DNA from: Oxalobacter formigenes | GTDB taxonomy: Bacteria > Pseudomonadota > Gammaproteobacteria > Burkholderiales > Burkholderiaceae_D | Length of the DNA stretch: 64,000 nt | Reading direction: 5' to 3' | Assembly (NCBI GenBank): GCA_023667225.1 | Contig: JAMPAN010000001.1 | Location: 1 to 64,000, forward strand | Shown: positions 11,123-19,908 of the stretch, piece by piece | How the letters are laid out: each line of letters begins with the position of its first letter | Numbering within the stretch: the first letter of the stretch is position 1 | Program-made: the position numbers and the translations under genes | Notes under the pieces: model-generated | Database searches by the model: none | Seen by the model: only the letters and a program-made list of their open reading frames with translations | Told to the model about the DNA's origin: nothing

Positions 11123-11758
11123 ATGACCCGGCAAATCACCTACACCCAGGAAATCCTCCGAAAACTCATCCACCTAAGCTCCCTCTGGATGGTCGCCTCC
11201 CTGGGATACTTCCCCCGTGCCATAAACACCTGCCTCTTTGCCGCCCTGCTCATCCTCCAAATCGCCATCGAATACGGACACCACAAAAAATGGCCCCTGA
11301 TCACCGGCCTATATGAGCGCTTCTTCGGCAACATGTTAAGAGAAAGCGAAAAAGGCCAACAATTCCGTCCCAGCGGCGCGCCCTACGTCCTGGCAGCCGC
11401 TCTCATGGTCACCCTGCTCTTTGAAAAAACCATTGCTATGGTCGCCCTCTCCACCATGCTCATCGGCGACACCTGCGCCGCCTTAATCGGCCGCCGCTTC
11501 GGCAGGCGCAAAATCAACAACGGCAGCAAAAGCATCGAAGGCGCAGCCGCCTTCTGGCTCTCATCCGCCGCCGTCCTCGCCTTCTTCACCATCGCCTGCC
11601 AGCGCCCCCCTGCCTTCGCCATCATGGGCATAGCCGGCATCACCCTCGCCATGCTCGCCGAAATCTACGAAAAACAGGTCAGAATAGACGACAACTTCTC
11701 CATCCCCCTGGCAATGGGCATCTCCCTCAGCCTCGCCCGCTTCCTGCCCCTTGCCTGA
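11123..11758 (+). CDS. Diacylglycerol/polyprenol kinase-family membrane protein
   Basis: This 211-residue protein is a polytopic membrane protein with about five or six hydrophobic segments. The N-terminal EILRKLIHLSS motif, the short loop MLIGDTCAALIGRRFGRRKI and the KSIEGAAAF segment match the SEC59/DGK1/VTE5-like kinase family that phosphorylates dolichol, phytol or diacylglycerol with CTP. The bacterial substrate is not known. It follows engB by 33 bases on the same strand and ends 8 bases before the convergent hsdR stop, marking one border of the restriction locus. Confidence 0.75.
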   Translation: MTRQITYTQEILRKLIHLSSLWMVASLGYFPRAINTCLFAALLILQIAIEYGHHKKWPLITGLYERFFGNMLRESEKGQQFRPSGAPYVLAAALMVTLLFEKTIAMVALSTMLIGDTCAALIGRRFGRRKINNGSKSIEGAAAFWLSSAAVLAFFTIACQRPPAFAIMGIAGITLAMLAEIYEKQVRIDDNFSIPLAMGISLSLARFLPLA

Positions 11759-11766
11759 CGACACCA

Positions 11767-14739
11767 TCAACCGGCCTGACCGCGCAGGCTCTTGTAAATC
11801 TCATCGGAAAAAATCCCCAGCACCTGGCGCTTCATCTCGTCATCAGATAACAGCAGCGAGAAAAAATCCTGGTTCTGCGAAAGCCCCTCAATCAGGGCAT
11901 CGTCAATACTATCAAAATAGGCAAACTCAAAATTCTGCTGCGTATTGTTTTTCGCGCTGGTCTTCAGCTTCTCCGACTTCATCAGAATATCCCGTACCTG
12001 GAGCATCGACTTCACTGCAACATCATTATCATAGGATTTCCCCGTGCGGCTGTTGATTTCGTCAATAATTTCCGAAAGCCGCTTCTCCATATCTTCCGTC
12101 AACCCGGAACGGTCGGCATCCGGAAGCTTTACGACAGGGCTTGCCGCCAGATGGGATGCGGCATGTTCCTCCCCTTTCTTCTGGACAAAATGAGACGCCT
12201 TGATCTTGCCATCCAGATTGAACCCGCCGCCCGGATGCCTGATATTGATATACGCCAGCAGATACGAAATGAAATTGTACTTCCTGTGCAGGGCCGTATC
12301 CTCAAAACAGGAAACCTGTAACAGGAACTCATAGAACCGGACAAACCTGCGCATCACAGCTACGCATTCCCGCTGCGCGTCATGCTCGTAATGCCCCAGA
12401 AGCTTCCCGCTCTTGCCAAGAAAAAAGGCCAGCCGCTGCTTCTGCTTGCTTGTCACCTTCCCGGCATACAGGATGTCATTTGCTGCCTCAATATCTGCCG
12501 GGTCAATAATCGCATAGGAATCAATTTTGGCCTCCATATCATAAATGGCTTGCGGCGTAACAGAATTGGAGAGCAGCGTTGCCGTGTAATACGGCGCAAA
12601 AGCGCGCTTGATCTCCTCATATTTATTAACGAAATCCAGAATAAAAGTCTTCTTGTCATAAGGCAGGCATATCCGGTTCAGCCGGGAAAACGTCTGCACA
12701 GCATTCACCCCCTTAAGCTTTTTCAATACATACATGGCGCAAAGCTTCGGCTGGTCAAAACCCGTCTGGTACTTGTTCGCCACCAAAAGCACCTGATAGG
12801 CATCCGAATCAAACGCCTTTGGCAGCCTGTCCTCCGGAAAACCGTTCAGCGCCGCCTCCGTGTACTCCGTCTCATCATCCGGCAGCCGCACCTTGCCGGA
12901 AAATGCCGCCAGCGCCCTGATATCCGTATAGCCCTTCCTCCTGGTGTAATCATCAAAAGCCTGCCGGTACCTCACAGCCTCCTGCCGGGAACCCGTAATC
13001 ACCATAGCCTTCGCCGTGCCGCCCAGCTCCTGCATCACCGTCATCCGGAAATGCTCCGCAATCACCTCCACCCGCTGGGCAATATTCGTCTCGTGCAGCG
13101 CAACAAAACGGGCAATCTGCCGCCTGGCAGCATTCGTCTTGCAGCGCGGGTCATCCTCAATATCCTTGTTGAGCCGGTAAAACGTATCGTATTCCGTATA
13201 ATTCTGAAGCACATCCAGAATAAACCCCTCTTCAATGGCCTGCTTCATGGAATACACATGGAAAGCCTCCCGCTGGCCTCTGGCATTCTCGCAGCCAAAA
13301 AGCTGGATAGTCGTCGGCTTTGGCGTGGCCGTGAAAGCAAACATGGCAACATTCGCCTGCTTGCCGTTACGGCGGATCTCGTCAGCAATCATATCCTCCA
13401 CATCCGCCTCGGCCTCTCCCCCCGAACCCAGCGCCTTCGTGACAGCAGCCATATCCTTGCCCGAAGTAGAAGAATGCGCCTCGTCAATAATGACAGCAAA
13501 CCGCTTGCCCTTCAGGTTCTTCACGCCATCCACAATGAACGGAAACTTCTGGATCGTCGTGGCAATAATCTTCGTGTTGCCGTTTAAGGCAGCCGCAAGG
13601 TCGGCAGAAGTACACCTGTCATCCATCACCCTGATCAGGCCAGACTTGTGCGCCATGCCCATGATTGCCCGCTGCAACTGCCTGTCCACAACAACACGGT
13701 CTGTCACAATAATAATATTGTCAAAAATGATTCTGTCATCCGCATCATGCAGGCTCGCCAGCCGGTGGGCCAGCCAGGCAATCGTGTTTGTCTTGCCGGA
13801 ACCGGCGCTGTGCTGAATCAGGTAACTCCGGGAGGAACCGTTCTCCCGGACATCAGCCAAAAGCCGCCGTATTGCATCAAGCTGATGGTATCGCGGGAAA
13901 ATCAGGTTCTCGCTGCGCTTCACCTTCCCGGTTTCCTCATCCGCCGTTCCCCTGAACTCAATGAAAATAAACCGGCTGATCAGGTCAAGAATCGTATCCT
14001 TCGTCAGGATATCCTCCCACATATAGGAAACGCTGTACCTGTCCGCAAACGCCGGATTTCCCGCCCCGGCTGTCACCCCGCTGCCGTCTCCCATATTGAA
14101 CGGCAGGAAAAATGTGGCCTCGCCAGCCAGCCGCGTAGTCATATAAACCGTTTCCAGATCCATCGCAAAATTGACCAGCGTCCCCGCCTTGAACAAAAAC
14201 AGGCGCGTCTTCGGGTTGCGCTCCGTGCGAAACTGGTAAATGGCATCCTGGCAAGACTGTCCGGCCGTATTGCACTTCAGCTCAAAGGCCATGATGGCAA
14301 GGCCATTTAGGAAAACCACCACATCAATGCGTTCCTTGTCGCTGGCCCACACCTCCTCCATCACGGAAAAAACATTCTTTTGGTACTTCTCCAGCAAATC
14401 CTTATTAAAGCCCGTCGCCGGTTTGGTGTACATCAGTTCCAGTTTGATATGGGAAAGCTCAATACCATGCTTCAGGGCCTCCAGCAGGCTGCCGCGCCCC
14501 TTCGTGGCCTCGGCATTGATAAAACCGGTAATCGTGTCCTCCAGGCCATCCTTGTAAATTTTGCGTAGGGCGGCCATCCCGTCCGGCTGCGTATCATTCA
14601 GGAACTGAAACAGCATCTCCCTGTCAACCGCAAAACGGCGGTCAAAATGGCTGGCCTGGCGCACAACAAAACCGTTATCCTGCTCCAGCCGCTCAAGCAG
14701 AAACTGCTGGTAATCCTTTTCGGAAAGAATAGGCTTCAC
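11767..14739 (-). CDS. hsdR: Type I restriction enzyme, HsdR subunit
   Basis: HsdR is the translocase-endonuclease subunit of a type I restriction complex. Within 990 residues the N-terminal nuclease domain has the PD-(D/E)xK signature around D139 and E153-L-K155 (AFELKCN), followed by the SF2 motor: Walker A SAGSGKT near 311-317, IIDEAHSS near 418-424 and FAFTATPKP (motif III). A C-terminal helical domain follows. The ATG overlaps the hsdS stop by 4 bases, indicating translational coupling. No frameshift is visible and the three subunits look complete, so the system is probably active. Confidence 0.95.
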   Translation of the reverse strand: MKPILSEKDYQQFLLERLEQDNGFVVRQASHFDRRFAVDREMLFQFLNDTQPDGMAALRKIYKDGLEDTITGFINAEATKGRGSLLEALKHGIELSHIKLELMYTKPATGFNKDLLEKYQKNVFSVMEEVWASDKERIDVVVFLNGLAIMAFELKCNTAGQSCQDAIYQFRTERNPKTRLFLFKAGTLVNFAMDLETVYMTTRLAGEATFFLPFNMGDGSGVTAGAGNPAFADRYSVSYMWEDILTKDTILDLISRFIFIEFRGTADEETGKVKRSENLIFPRYHQLDAIRRLLADVRENGSSRSYLIQHSAGSGKTNTIAWLAHRLASLHDADDRIIFDNIIIVTDRVVVDRQLQRAIMGMAHKSGLIRVMDDRCTSADLAAALNGNTKIIATTIQKFPFIVDGVKNLKGKRFAVIIDEAHSSTSGKDMAAVTKALGSGGEAEADVEDMIADEIRRNGKQANVAMFAFTATPKPTTIQLFGCENARGQREAFHVYSMKQAIEEGFILDVLQNYTEYDTFYRLNKDIEDDPRCKTNAARRQIARFVALHETNIAQRVEVIAEHFRMTVMQELGGTAKAMVITGSRQEAVRYRQAFDDYTRRKGYTDIRALAAFSGKVRLPDDETEYTEAALNGFPEDRLPKAFDSDAYQVLLVANKYQTGFDQPKLCAMYVLKKLKGVNAVQTFSRLNRICLPYDKKTFILDFVNKYEEIKRAFAPYYTATLLSNSVTPQAIYDMEAKIDSYAIIDPADIEAANDILYAGKVTSKQKQRLAFFLGKSGKLLGHYEHDAQRECVAVMRRFVRFYEFLLQVSCFEDTALHRKYNFISYLLAYINIRHPGGGFNLDGKIKASHFVQKKGEEHAASHLAASPVVKLPDADRSGLTEDMEKRLSEIIDEINSRTGKSYDNDVAVKSMLQVRDILMKSEKLKTSAKNNTQQNFEFAYFDSIDDALIEGLSQNQDFFSLLLSDDEMKRQVLGIFSDEIYKSLRGQAG

Positions 14740-15998
14740 GATGCAGGCACCTCCTTCTTGCCGGTCACATACTCGAAAATCAGGGATTTCTTGTATTTGT
14801 CCAGGATTTCAAGCTGTTTTTTCTTGTCGGTAATAGCCGAATCAATCTTGGCGCATTTGGTATCGAGGAAATTGGAAATAGCAACTTGTTCTTTTACTGG
14901 CGGATATGGGATATAGGTATTTCCGAAATCAGCAAATGCTATATTCTTACCATCACGGAGTGTCATAGTATATGAATTCATTTTATCGATAAATCCGTTT
15001 TCCTTAAACAAATACCTATAGTAACCATCTGCGATGGCGGCAATGGGGAAAAAGACCTGGTAGGCAGGTGAAACGACCCCTTCATACTCAGAATACTCGA
15101 ATCCTCCCTGAAAACTTCTCAAGCTGATGCAAAAATCACCTTTATGTATCGTTTTGAGCAAAGATAGATCTGCCTTCTCATTAAGTTTAACGGCATTCAT
15201 CCCTGATAATTTCTCATAAAGTGACTGTGGCACTACGCCAAATTTCTGCGTTGGGGAAAGCAACTGAAGCTCTATAAGATTTCCTCGCATATTCCTTTGC
15301 ACAAAAAGATATTTCCCTCTATACATTTCCCATGAAATAGGAACCATACCTACCCACTCTTGGCCGCTATCCTTCATCTCCGCATCCGGATTCAGCCCCT
15401 TCGTCACCGCTTCGGTAATCACAGAGCGCTTGTACTGCTCCAGCGTATCAATCTGGGACTGGATGTCGGCAGTGAGGGCATCAATCTCGGCACACTTGGT
15501 ATCAAGAAAAGCGGCAATACAGCGCTGATGATCAATAGCAGGGACCGCTATTGCTAAATTCAATATATATGCAGTGTCGGCTCTTGGCATTTTAGCGCCA
15601 TAAGTAGATGAATCTATATCATCCAACAAGCATTTATTAAGAAGGCAATATCGTAAAAATGAACTATCTCCACAAAACTCAGAAAATATAAGTAATTCGC
15701 TGGTACAAAAGCCATTAACCGGAGAAATAATTACCTTTGCCAGATATGGACGCAATTTCCCGAACATTACATCACCTTCCTTGCATAAACGCTGCAAGGA
15801 CATTTCATAATTTGTCTCTGTAGAAATAATCTCGTTTGAATAACTAGCTATATTCTCCAGCCCAATATATAAATCACATTCCGGATTAAAAATGTCAGTT
15901 TCATTTCGTACGGTTGTCAAATATTTAAGTTTAACAATCTCCCAATCATGTGGAATCAAACCTAAATAATTTACTCCGCTGTCCTTCATCTCCCGCAT
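14736..15998 (-). CDS. hsdS: Type I restriction enzyme, specificity subunit HsdS
   Basis: HsdS carries two target-recognition domains (TRDs) that set the bipartite DNA site. The 420-residue protein shows the expected two-fold repeat: MKDSGVNYLGLIPHDWE at the start and MKDSGQEWVGMVPISWE mid-protein, and two coiled spacers, AAFLDTKCAEIDALTADIQ and SNFLDTKCAKIDSAITDKK. The TRD-coding DNA (about 14880-15340 and 15540-15960) is much richer in A+T than the conserved parts or neighbouring genes, consistent with TRD exchange by transfer. It lies 11 bases after hsdM and overlaps hsdR by 4. The recognition sequence cannot be read from the protein. Confidence 0.93.
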   Translation of the reverse strand: MREMKDSGVNYLGLIPHDWEIVKLKYLTTVRNETDIFNPECDLYIGLENIASYSNEIISTETNYEMSLQRLCKEGDVMFGKLRPYLAKVIISPVNGFCTSELLIFSEFCGDSSFLRYCLLNKCLLDDIDSSTYGAKMPRADTAYILNLAIAVPAIDHQRCIAAFLDTKCAEIDALTADIQSQIDTLEQYKRSVITEAVTKGLNPDAEMKDSGQEWVGMVPISWEMYRGKYLFVQRNMRGNLIELQLLSPTQKFGVVPQSLYEKLSGMNAVKLNEKADLSLLKTIHKGDFCISLRSFQGGFEYSEYEGVVSPAYQVFFPIAAIADGYYRYLFKENGFIDKMNSYTMTLRDGKNIAFADFGNTYIPYPPVKEQVAISNFLDTKCAKIDSAITDKKKQLEILDKYKKSLIFEYVTGKKEVPAS

Positions 15999-16009
15999 AC
16001 CGTCACCCT

Positions 16010-18097
16010 TTACCCAAAGAGTCTTGCCACCCGTTCAGATACGGAACGCTCCAGCGCCAAAAATTGCGCTTCCAGCTCCGCACTGGGGATGGGCTGCTGG
16101 TATTGGTAAAAATACCGGGTGAACGGAATCTCCGCGCCAGTCTTGACAACAGGTTTCTTGGCTCCCAGGTTTTCCTCAAAAAAGGCCTTCGCATCCGGCA
16201 CATGGGGCCACACCTCGCGGGCCATATAGGTATCAATATCTTCCTCGTACCTGACAAACTCCGTATCCTTCGTCTCCTTGTCGTAAATAATTTCCCCCTT
16301 TTTGTCCCGCTGTATCTCGGCCCGCTTGTCTATAACGGAAAGCCCGTCGGCAATCCGCTCCAGCAGTTTCCTGTCTGCCGTGGCGCCGGAAAGAGCCTTG
16401 GCTAGCACCGGCATGAAATCAGAAGGAGAAAAATAAACCGTATCGCCGGCAGCAGCATAGAGCGCGGCAACAATGGCATCAAACACCGGCTTGTTCTCCT
16501 GGAAAGCCTCCAGCTTCTTCAAATCCTTCCTGGTCAGCTCCTCCGCGCTCTCCAGCGCATCCATCCTGGCGGCATCATAAAGGCCGGAAAGCGCCTCCCT
16601 GGAAAGCATCGCCTCAATCCGTTCCGGCGTAATGGCATAGCTGCGCTGGAGCGGCTGCATGACCGTGTATTCCCGGTACATGAACTCCTCGTTGCGATAG
16701 ATCTTGCAGCAGGCACCCGGCCTGAAATCGGCATACAGTTTCGTGATGGCAGCGCGGTCTTCCGGGCTGATTTCATTTCGCTTGCTTCCCAGCGCCTTGC
16801 GGAGCTTGTGGAACATTCCGCTGGCGTCAATCAGCTGAATCTTGCCCTTGCGCTCCATACGCTTGTTCTTGGAAAGCACCCAGATATATGTTGCTATGCC
16901 GGTGTTGTAAAACAAGTCTGTCGGCAGCGCAATGATGGCTTCAATCAGGTCACGCTCCAGAAGCCACCGGCGAATCTGGCTCTCTCCGGAAGCCGTACTG
17001 CCGGAAAAAAGCGGGCTGCCATTCTCGATAATCGCGGCACGCCCCAGGCTGTCATCCATCTTGTCCACGGCAGATTGCAAGAAAAGCATCTGCATATCGC
17101 CGGAACCGGGCAGCCCCGCTCCCCAGCGGCTCTCCGCCCGCCGGTGTTCAGCAACAACCGCATTTTCCACGCCTTCCGCCGCATCCTTGCCGCCCCAGGG
17201 CGTGCCAAAAGGCGGATTCTCAATCACAAAGCGCATCTTTGTGCCTTTGAAGCAGTCCGCCTTCATCGTATCCTGATAGCAGATATTCTCTGCGTTCTGC
17301 CCCTTGATCATCATCTCTGCAAGGCAGATGGCATACGATTCCGGATTGATCTCCTGCCCGAAAAGGCGCACATCGGCAGTAGGGTTGTACCGCCGGATAA
17401 AATTGTACGCTGTGGAAAGCATGCCGCCCGTCCCGCAAGCCTGGTCCAGCACCGTAATGACCTTGCCCGGTTCAAAAATATCATCGCACCCTTCGGCCAG
17501 CAGGATATTTACCATAAGCCTGATAATGTCCCGTCCCGTGTAATGGTCGCCTGCCTCGGCATTCTCCGAAAACTTCCGGATCAACTCCTCGAAGATATAC
17601 CCCATCTTCACGTTGTCAATAGTGCGTGGGTCAAGGTCAAGCTCGGAAAACGCCTTCACCACACTGAGCAGGCGGTTATTCTTGTCCATCTTCTCAATCT
17701 GCTTGTCAAAATCCAGGCTCTTGACAATATCCTGGATATTGGCGGAAAACCCCTGTATATAGGATTTGAAATTTGCGGACAGATGGTCGGAATCGTTGAG
17801 CAGTTCAGCCAGGTCATATCTGCTGGTGTTATAAAAAGAATAGCCGGAAACCCGGTACATGGCCTTCTCCGGATACGCCGGGTTCTCCTCGTATTTTGCC
17901 AACACGGCATCCTTGGTCAGCGCCAGTGCGCATTCAAAGCGCCGGATAATCGTCATGGGGATAATCACATCCTTGTACTTGTCGCTCTGGTACGTGCCGC
18001 GCAGCTTGTTCGCTATCGACCAGATGAAATTCACCTCCCCGGAAACATCAATGGGAGAATCATCCCACATGGCATCAATCACCCGTTTTCCTTCCAT
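16010..18097 (-). CDS. hsdM: Type I restriction enzyme, N6-adenine methyltransferase HsdM
   Basis: HsdM transfers a methyl group from S-adenosylmethionine to adenine in the HsdS-specified site. From ATG 18097, preceded by GGAGG, the product is 695 residues (MEGKRVIDAMW). The frame is open further upstream but without family resemblance. An N-terminal helical domain precedes the catalytic domain with AdoMet motif I LDQACGTGGML near 217-227 and the catalytic NPPFGTPWGG near 294-303. An extended C-terminal region with PSAELEAQFLALERSV contacts the specificity subunit in relatives. It is the first gene of the hsdM-hsdS-hsdR unit. Confidence 0.94.
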   Translation of the reverse strand: MEGKRVIDAMWDDSPIDVSGEVNFIWSIANKLRGTYQSDKYKDVIIPMTIIRRFECALALTKDAVLAKYEENPAYPEKAMYRVSGYSFYNTSRYDLAELLNDSDHLSANFKSYIQGFSANIQDIVKSLDFDKQIEKMDKNNRLLSVVKAFSELDLDPRTIDNVKMGYIFEELIRKFSENAEAGDHYTGRDIIRLMVNILLAEGCDDIFEPGKVITVLDQACGTGGMLSTAYNFIRRYNPTADVRLFGQEINPESYAICLAEMMIKGQNAENICYQDTMKADCFKGTKMRFVIENPPFGTPWGGKDAAEGVENAVVAEHRRAESRWGAGLPGSGDMQMLFLQSAVDKMDDSLGRAAIIENGSPLFSGSTASGESQIRRWLLERDLIEAIIALPTDLFYNTGIATYIWVLSKNKRMERKGKIQLIDASGMFHKLRKALGSKRNEISPEDRAAITKLYADFRPGACCKIYRNEEFMYREYTVMQPLQRSYAITPERIEAMLSREALSGLYDAARMDALESAEELTRKDLKKLEAFQENKPVFDAIVAALYAAAGDTVYFSPSDFMPVLAKALSGATADRKLLERIADGLSVIDKRAEIQRDKKGEIIYDKETKDTEFVRYEEDIDTYMAREVWPHVPDAKAFFEENLGAKKPVVKTGAEIPFTRYFYQYQQPIPSAELEAQFLALERSVSERVARLFG

Positions 18098-18438
18098 TGC
18101 CTGTTTCCTCCATTCATGAAATTTCCCATACCGGAAAAACGCTGCCAGGCACCGCTGTGCGGCATAAATCAGAGGCAAACGCACCCCCGGCGGATGATGC
18201 CCGCGCACCATCCTCGCCTGATTTGCCAGTAAAAAGGCCCCTGCCCGTGCTTTCCCATATGCGCCGGTATCATACCAGCCATTGTGGCCAATTCAACTTC
18301 CTGCCGCTGTGTGACACACTTGCGGGCAGCTACCCGGCAGAAAAATGAGGCCATAAATCATCTGCCCTGTGTGGCCGCTGCCATCAGGGCACGGCGCATC
18401 ACAGCCGCCTGCCCCAAAACAACAAAAGCGCTCTCCCG
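18098..18438. other. Gene-free stretch between hsdM and cutA
   Basis: These 341 bases hold no convincing gene on either strand. The end nearest hsdM contains its ribosome binding site, and the hsdM promoter must lie here or upstream, though I found no convincing -35/-10 pair. A short palindrome GTGTGACACAC is at 18309-18319. Confidence 0.6.
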
Positions 18439-18786
18439 TCAACCGGCAGTTTCCGAAGTGCTGCATGCGCCGTCTGTTTCTTCCGCCACCCACCGCAAAT
18501 ACGCAGGCAGCCCATCCGCCGCCTGCACGGCAACCACCTCCGGCACTTCATAAGGATGCAGCGCCTTAAGCCGCGCCGAAAGCGCCGCAAAAGCGCGCTT
18601 TGTCGTCTTGATCACCAGGCCAATTTCCGCTGCCTCTTCCACCTGCCCCTGCCAGCGGTAAATAGAAAACACCCCCGGCAGCATACTCACACAAGCCGCC
18701 AGCCGCTCCCCCACCAGCGCATCCGCAATCCTTTTCGCCGTCTCCCTGTCCGGCGCCGTACTGTAAACCAGCAACACCTTCTCCAT
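18439..18786 (-). CDS. cutA: Divalent-cation tolerance protein CutA
   Basis: CutA is a small trimeric protein of the ferredoxin-like/PII-like fold linked to copper tolerance in E. coli; its biochemical role is not settled. The 115-residue product begins MEKVLLVYSTAPDRETAKRI and has VGERLAACVSMLPGV, SIYRWQG, VIKTT and HPYEVPEVVAV, all family landmarks. The start at 18786 follows a GAGGA Shine-Dalgarno; the frame extends upstream without family similarity. In many betaproteobacteria cutA lies next to rplQ; here the two are separated by a prophage scar. Confidence 0.92.
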   Translation of the reverse strand: MEKVLLVYSTAPDRETAKRIADALVGERLAACVSMLPGVFSIYRWQGQVEEAAEIGLVIKTTKRAFAALSARLKALHPYEVPEVVAVQAADGLPAYLRWVAEETDGACSTSETAG

Positions 18787-19309
18787 TATCTTCCTCTTTC
18801 CGAAAACCGCCCGATAATCTGAAAACACACACGCAATAAAAGCGCCGCCTTGCTGGCCCTCCCCCGCCAGAACAGATTTCACCAGTCGCAAAAAACCTCA
18901 TGCACAGTAAAAACCTTGCCCGCCCAAAACGCCGTTTCATCCCTGCCGGCAGCAGCATACCATGACAATATATAAAAAAACTGCCGCACGCCCCTATTGA
19001 AATGGAACAGGACTGCCATAACGCATGAACACCTGTGCAATGTGAATAGGGCGCACTGCTCCGATACGAATATGCCCGATAAAGTAGGGAAGTATTAGAA
19101 ACCGGACGAACAGAAAAGGCCAAAACCGGCCGGAAACCCGCATGGGTACTTGATTTGAAGGATTTGAATAAAATCCCTGATTTCCGGACAGTTTTGGTAA
19201 AAAATCGGTAAAAAACAGCGGGAAAATTCCGGAAAAATCCCTTTTAATTGGTAAAAAATCCGTAATTAAGCCCCAAAAAAATCCCCTTCAAACGCTGTAC
19301 AAAGCCCCT
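18787..19309. other. Gene-free stretch between cutA and the phage gene, with an 18-base direct repeat
   Basis: No convincing gene is seen in these 523 bases. The part from about 19140 to 19280 is rich in A-runs and contains two near-identical 18-mers (see the repeat entry). The composition differs from the flanking genes and fits degenerate phage-derived sequence. Confidence 0.55.
19194..19265. repeat. Pair of 18-base direct repeats
   Basis: TTGGTAAAAAATCGGTAA at 19194-19211 and TTGGTAAAAAATCCGTAA at 19248-19265 differ at one base and start 54 bases apart. They lie beside a lone phage gene, so an attachment site or phage-protein binding site is possible, but A-rich sequence raises the chance of coincidence. 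Confidence 0.55.
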
Positions 19310-19816
19310 TTATTCTTTCTTCGACAGCAGATAGTCAATGTGATCTTTGACCAGATGCTTCACGGCATCGGCGTCATCATCGGGGAATCCAAGCAACGGT
19401 CTGGCAGGCAAGCCGGGATGGTTGACCTGCTTTCGGTACAGCCCGGCAAACTTCAGTGCTTCGGCTTTTTTCGGTTTGATTTGGTAAGGCTTGGTTCCTT
19501 CGTGATGCCACTTTGCCTTTTCATTTCCGAAAGCAAGGGTCAGCACATTGCCGCTTACCGCAGGATGCAGACTGCCCAGCATATCGCCATATTCGTAAAG
19601 TATCCGGCTGCTTTTTTTGTTTGCCAGCGTCATGGCGGATAACGGATGCCAGGGCATTCCTTCCGGATCAACCTGTTTGCGGTGCCGTTCCCTGTTACGG
19701 TTTAACAGGGTTTCCCCGATGCTTTCCAGTACCGGCTGCGGTTCGGCAATCATCTGCCGGATGCGCGACATCGACTGATGGAAATCTTCTGCTTGTATGT
19801 CAATGATAATTTGCAT
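19310..19816 (-). CDS. Phage virion morphogenesis (tail completion) protein, isolated prophage gene
   Basis: The 168-residue protein resembles the phage virion morphogenesis family (Mu gpG / P2 gpS-like), which acts in tail completion. Visible matches are the DPEGMPWHPLSAMTLANKK block, the following RILYEYGDMLGSL segment and the C-terminal LPARPLLGFPDDDADAV. It starts at an ATG 8 bases after an AAGGT Shine-Dalgarno and is intact over a typical length. No other recognisable phage gene flanks it, so it is a remnant. It sits in the space between cutA and rplQ. Confidence 0.75.
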   Translation of the reverse strand: MQIIIDIQAEDFHQSMSRIRQMIAEPQPVLESIGETLLNRNRERHRKQVDPEGMPWHPLSAMTLANKKSSRILYEYGDMLGSLHPAVSGNVLTLAFGNEKAKWHHEGTKPYQIKPKKAEALKFAGLYRKQVNHPGLPARPLLGFPDDDADAVKHLVKDHIDYLLSKKE

Positions 19817-19821
19817 ATACT
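19793..19821 (+). promoter_or_regulatory. Plus-strand promoter of the structured RNA candidate
   Basis: A -35-like TTGTAT (19793-19798) and a near-consensus -10 TATACT (19816-19821) are 17 bases apart. The -10 overlaps the start codon of the divergent phage gene. Transcription would begin near 19828 and run into the two hairpins described next. Confidence 0.5.
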
Positions 19822-19827
19822 GACCTT

Positions 19828-19908
19828 ACGGTGGTTGGGAGTATCGCTGATTTGCCCAGTGTGCGTATTCCCTCCATTGAACGCAGTCGGCAAATGGCTG
19901 CGTTTTTT
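19828..19908 (+). ncRNA. Candidate small structured RNA of prophage origin with complementary loops
   Basis: Between a plus-strand promoter and a T-tract there are two hairpins. The first pairs GGGAGTAT (19837-19844) with GTATTCCC (19865-19872), including two G-U pairs. The second pairs AACGCAG (19880-19886) with CTGCGTT (19898-19904) and runs into six T's. The loop of the first contains ATTTGCC (19850-19856), exactly complementary to GGCAAAT (19889-19895) in the loop of the second, allowing a kissing interaction. The expected length, about 80 nt, and the phage setting recall C4-type antisense RNAs of P1-like phages, but I cannot confirm membership. Confidence 0.45.
19880..19908 (+). terminator. 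Rho-independent terminator of the structured RNA candidate
   Basis: A 7-bp stem AACGCAG/CTGCGTT with an 11-base loop is followed by TTTTTT (19903-19908) on the plus strand. Confidence 0.65.

Noticed and set aside
12382..13587. 401-residue plus-strand frame opposite hsdR (and 16808-18232 opposite hsdM)
   Set aside because: Antisense to intact restriction subunits; His/Arg/Leu-rich composition typical of shadow frames.
18309..18319. GTGTGACACAC palindrome upstream of hsdM, considered as a controller-protein operator
   Set aside because: Single short site, no controller gene nearby, and type I systems rarely use one.
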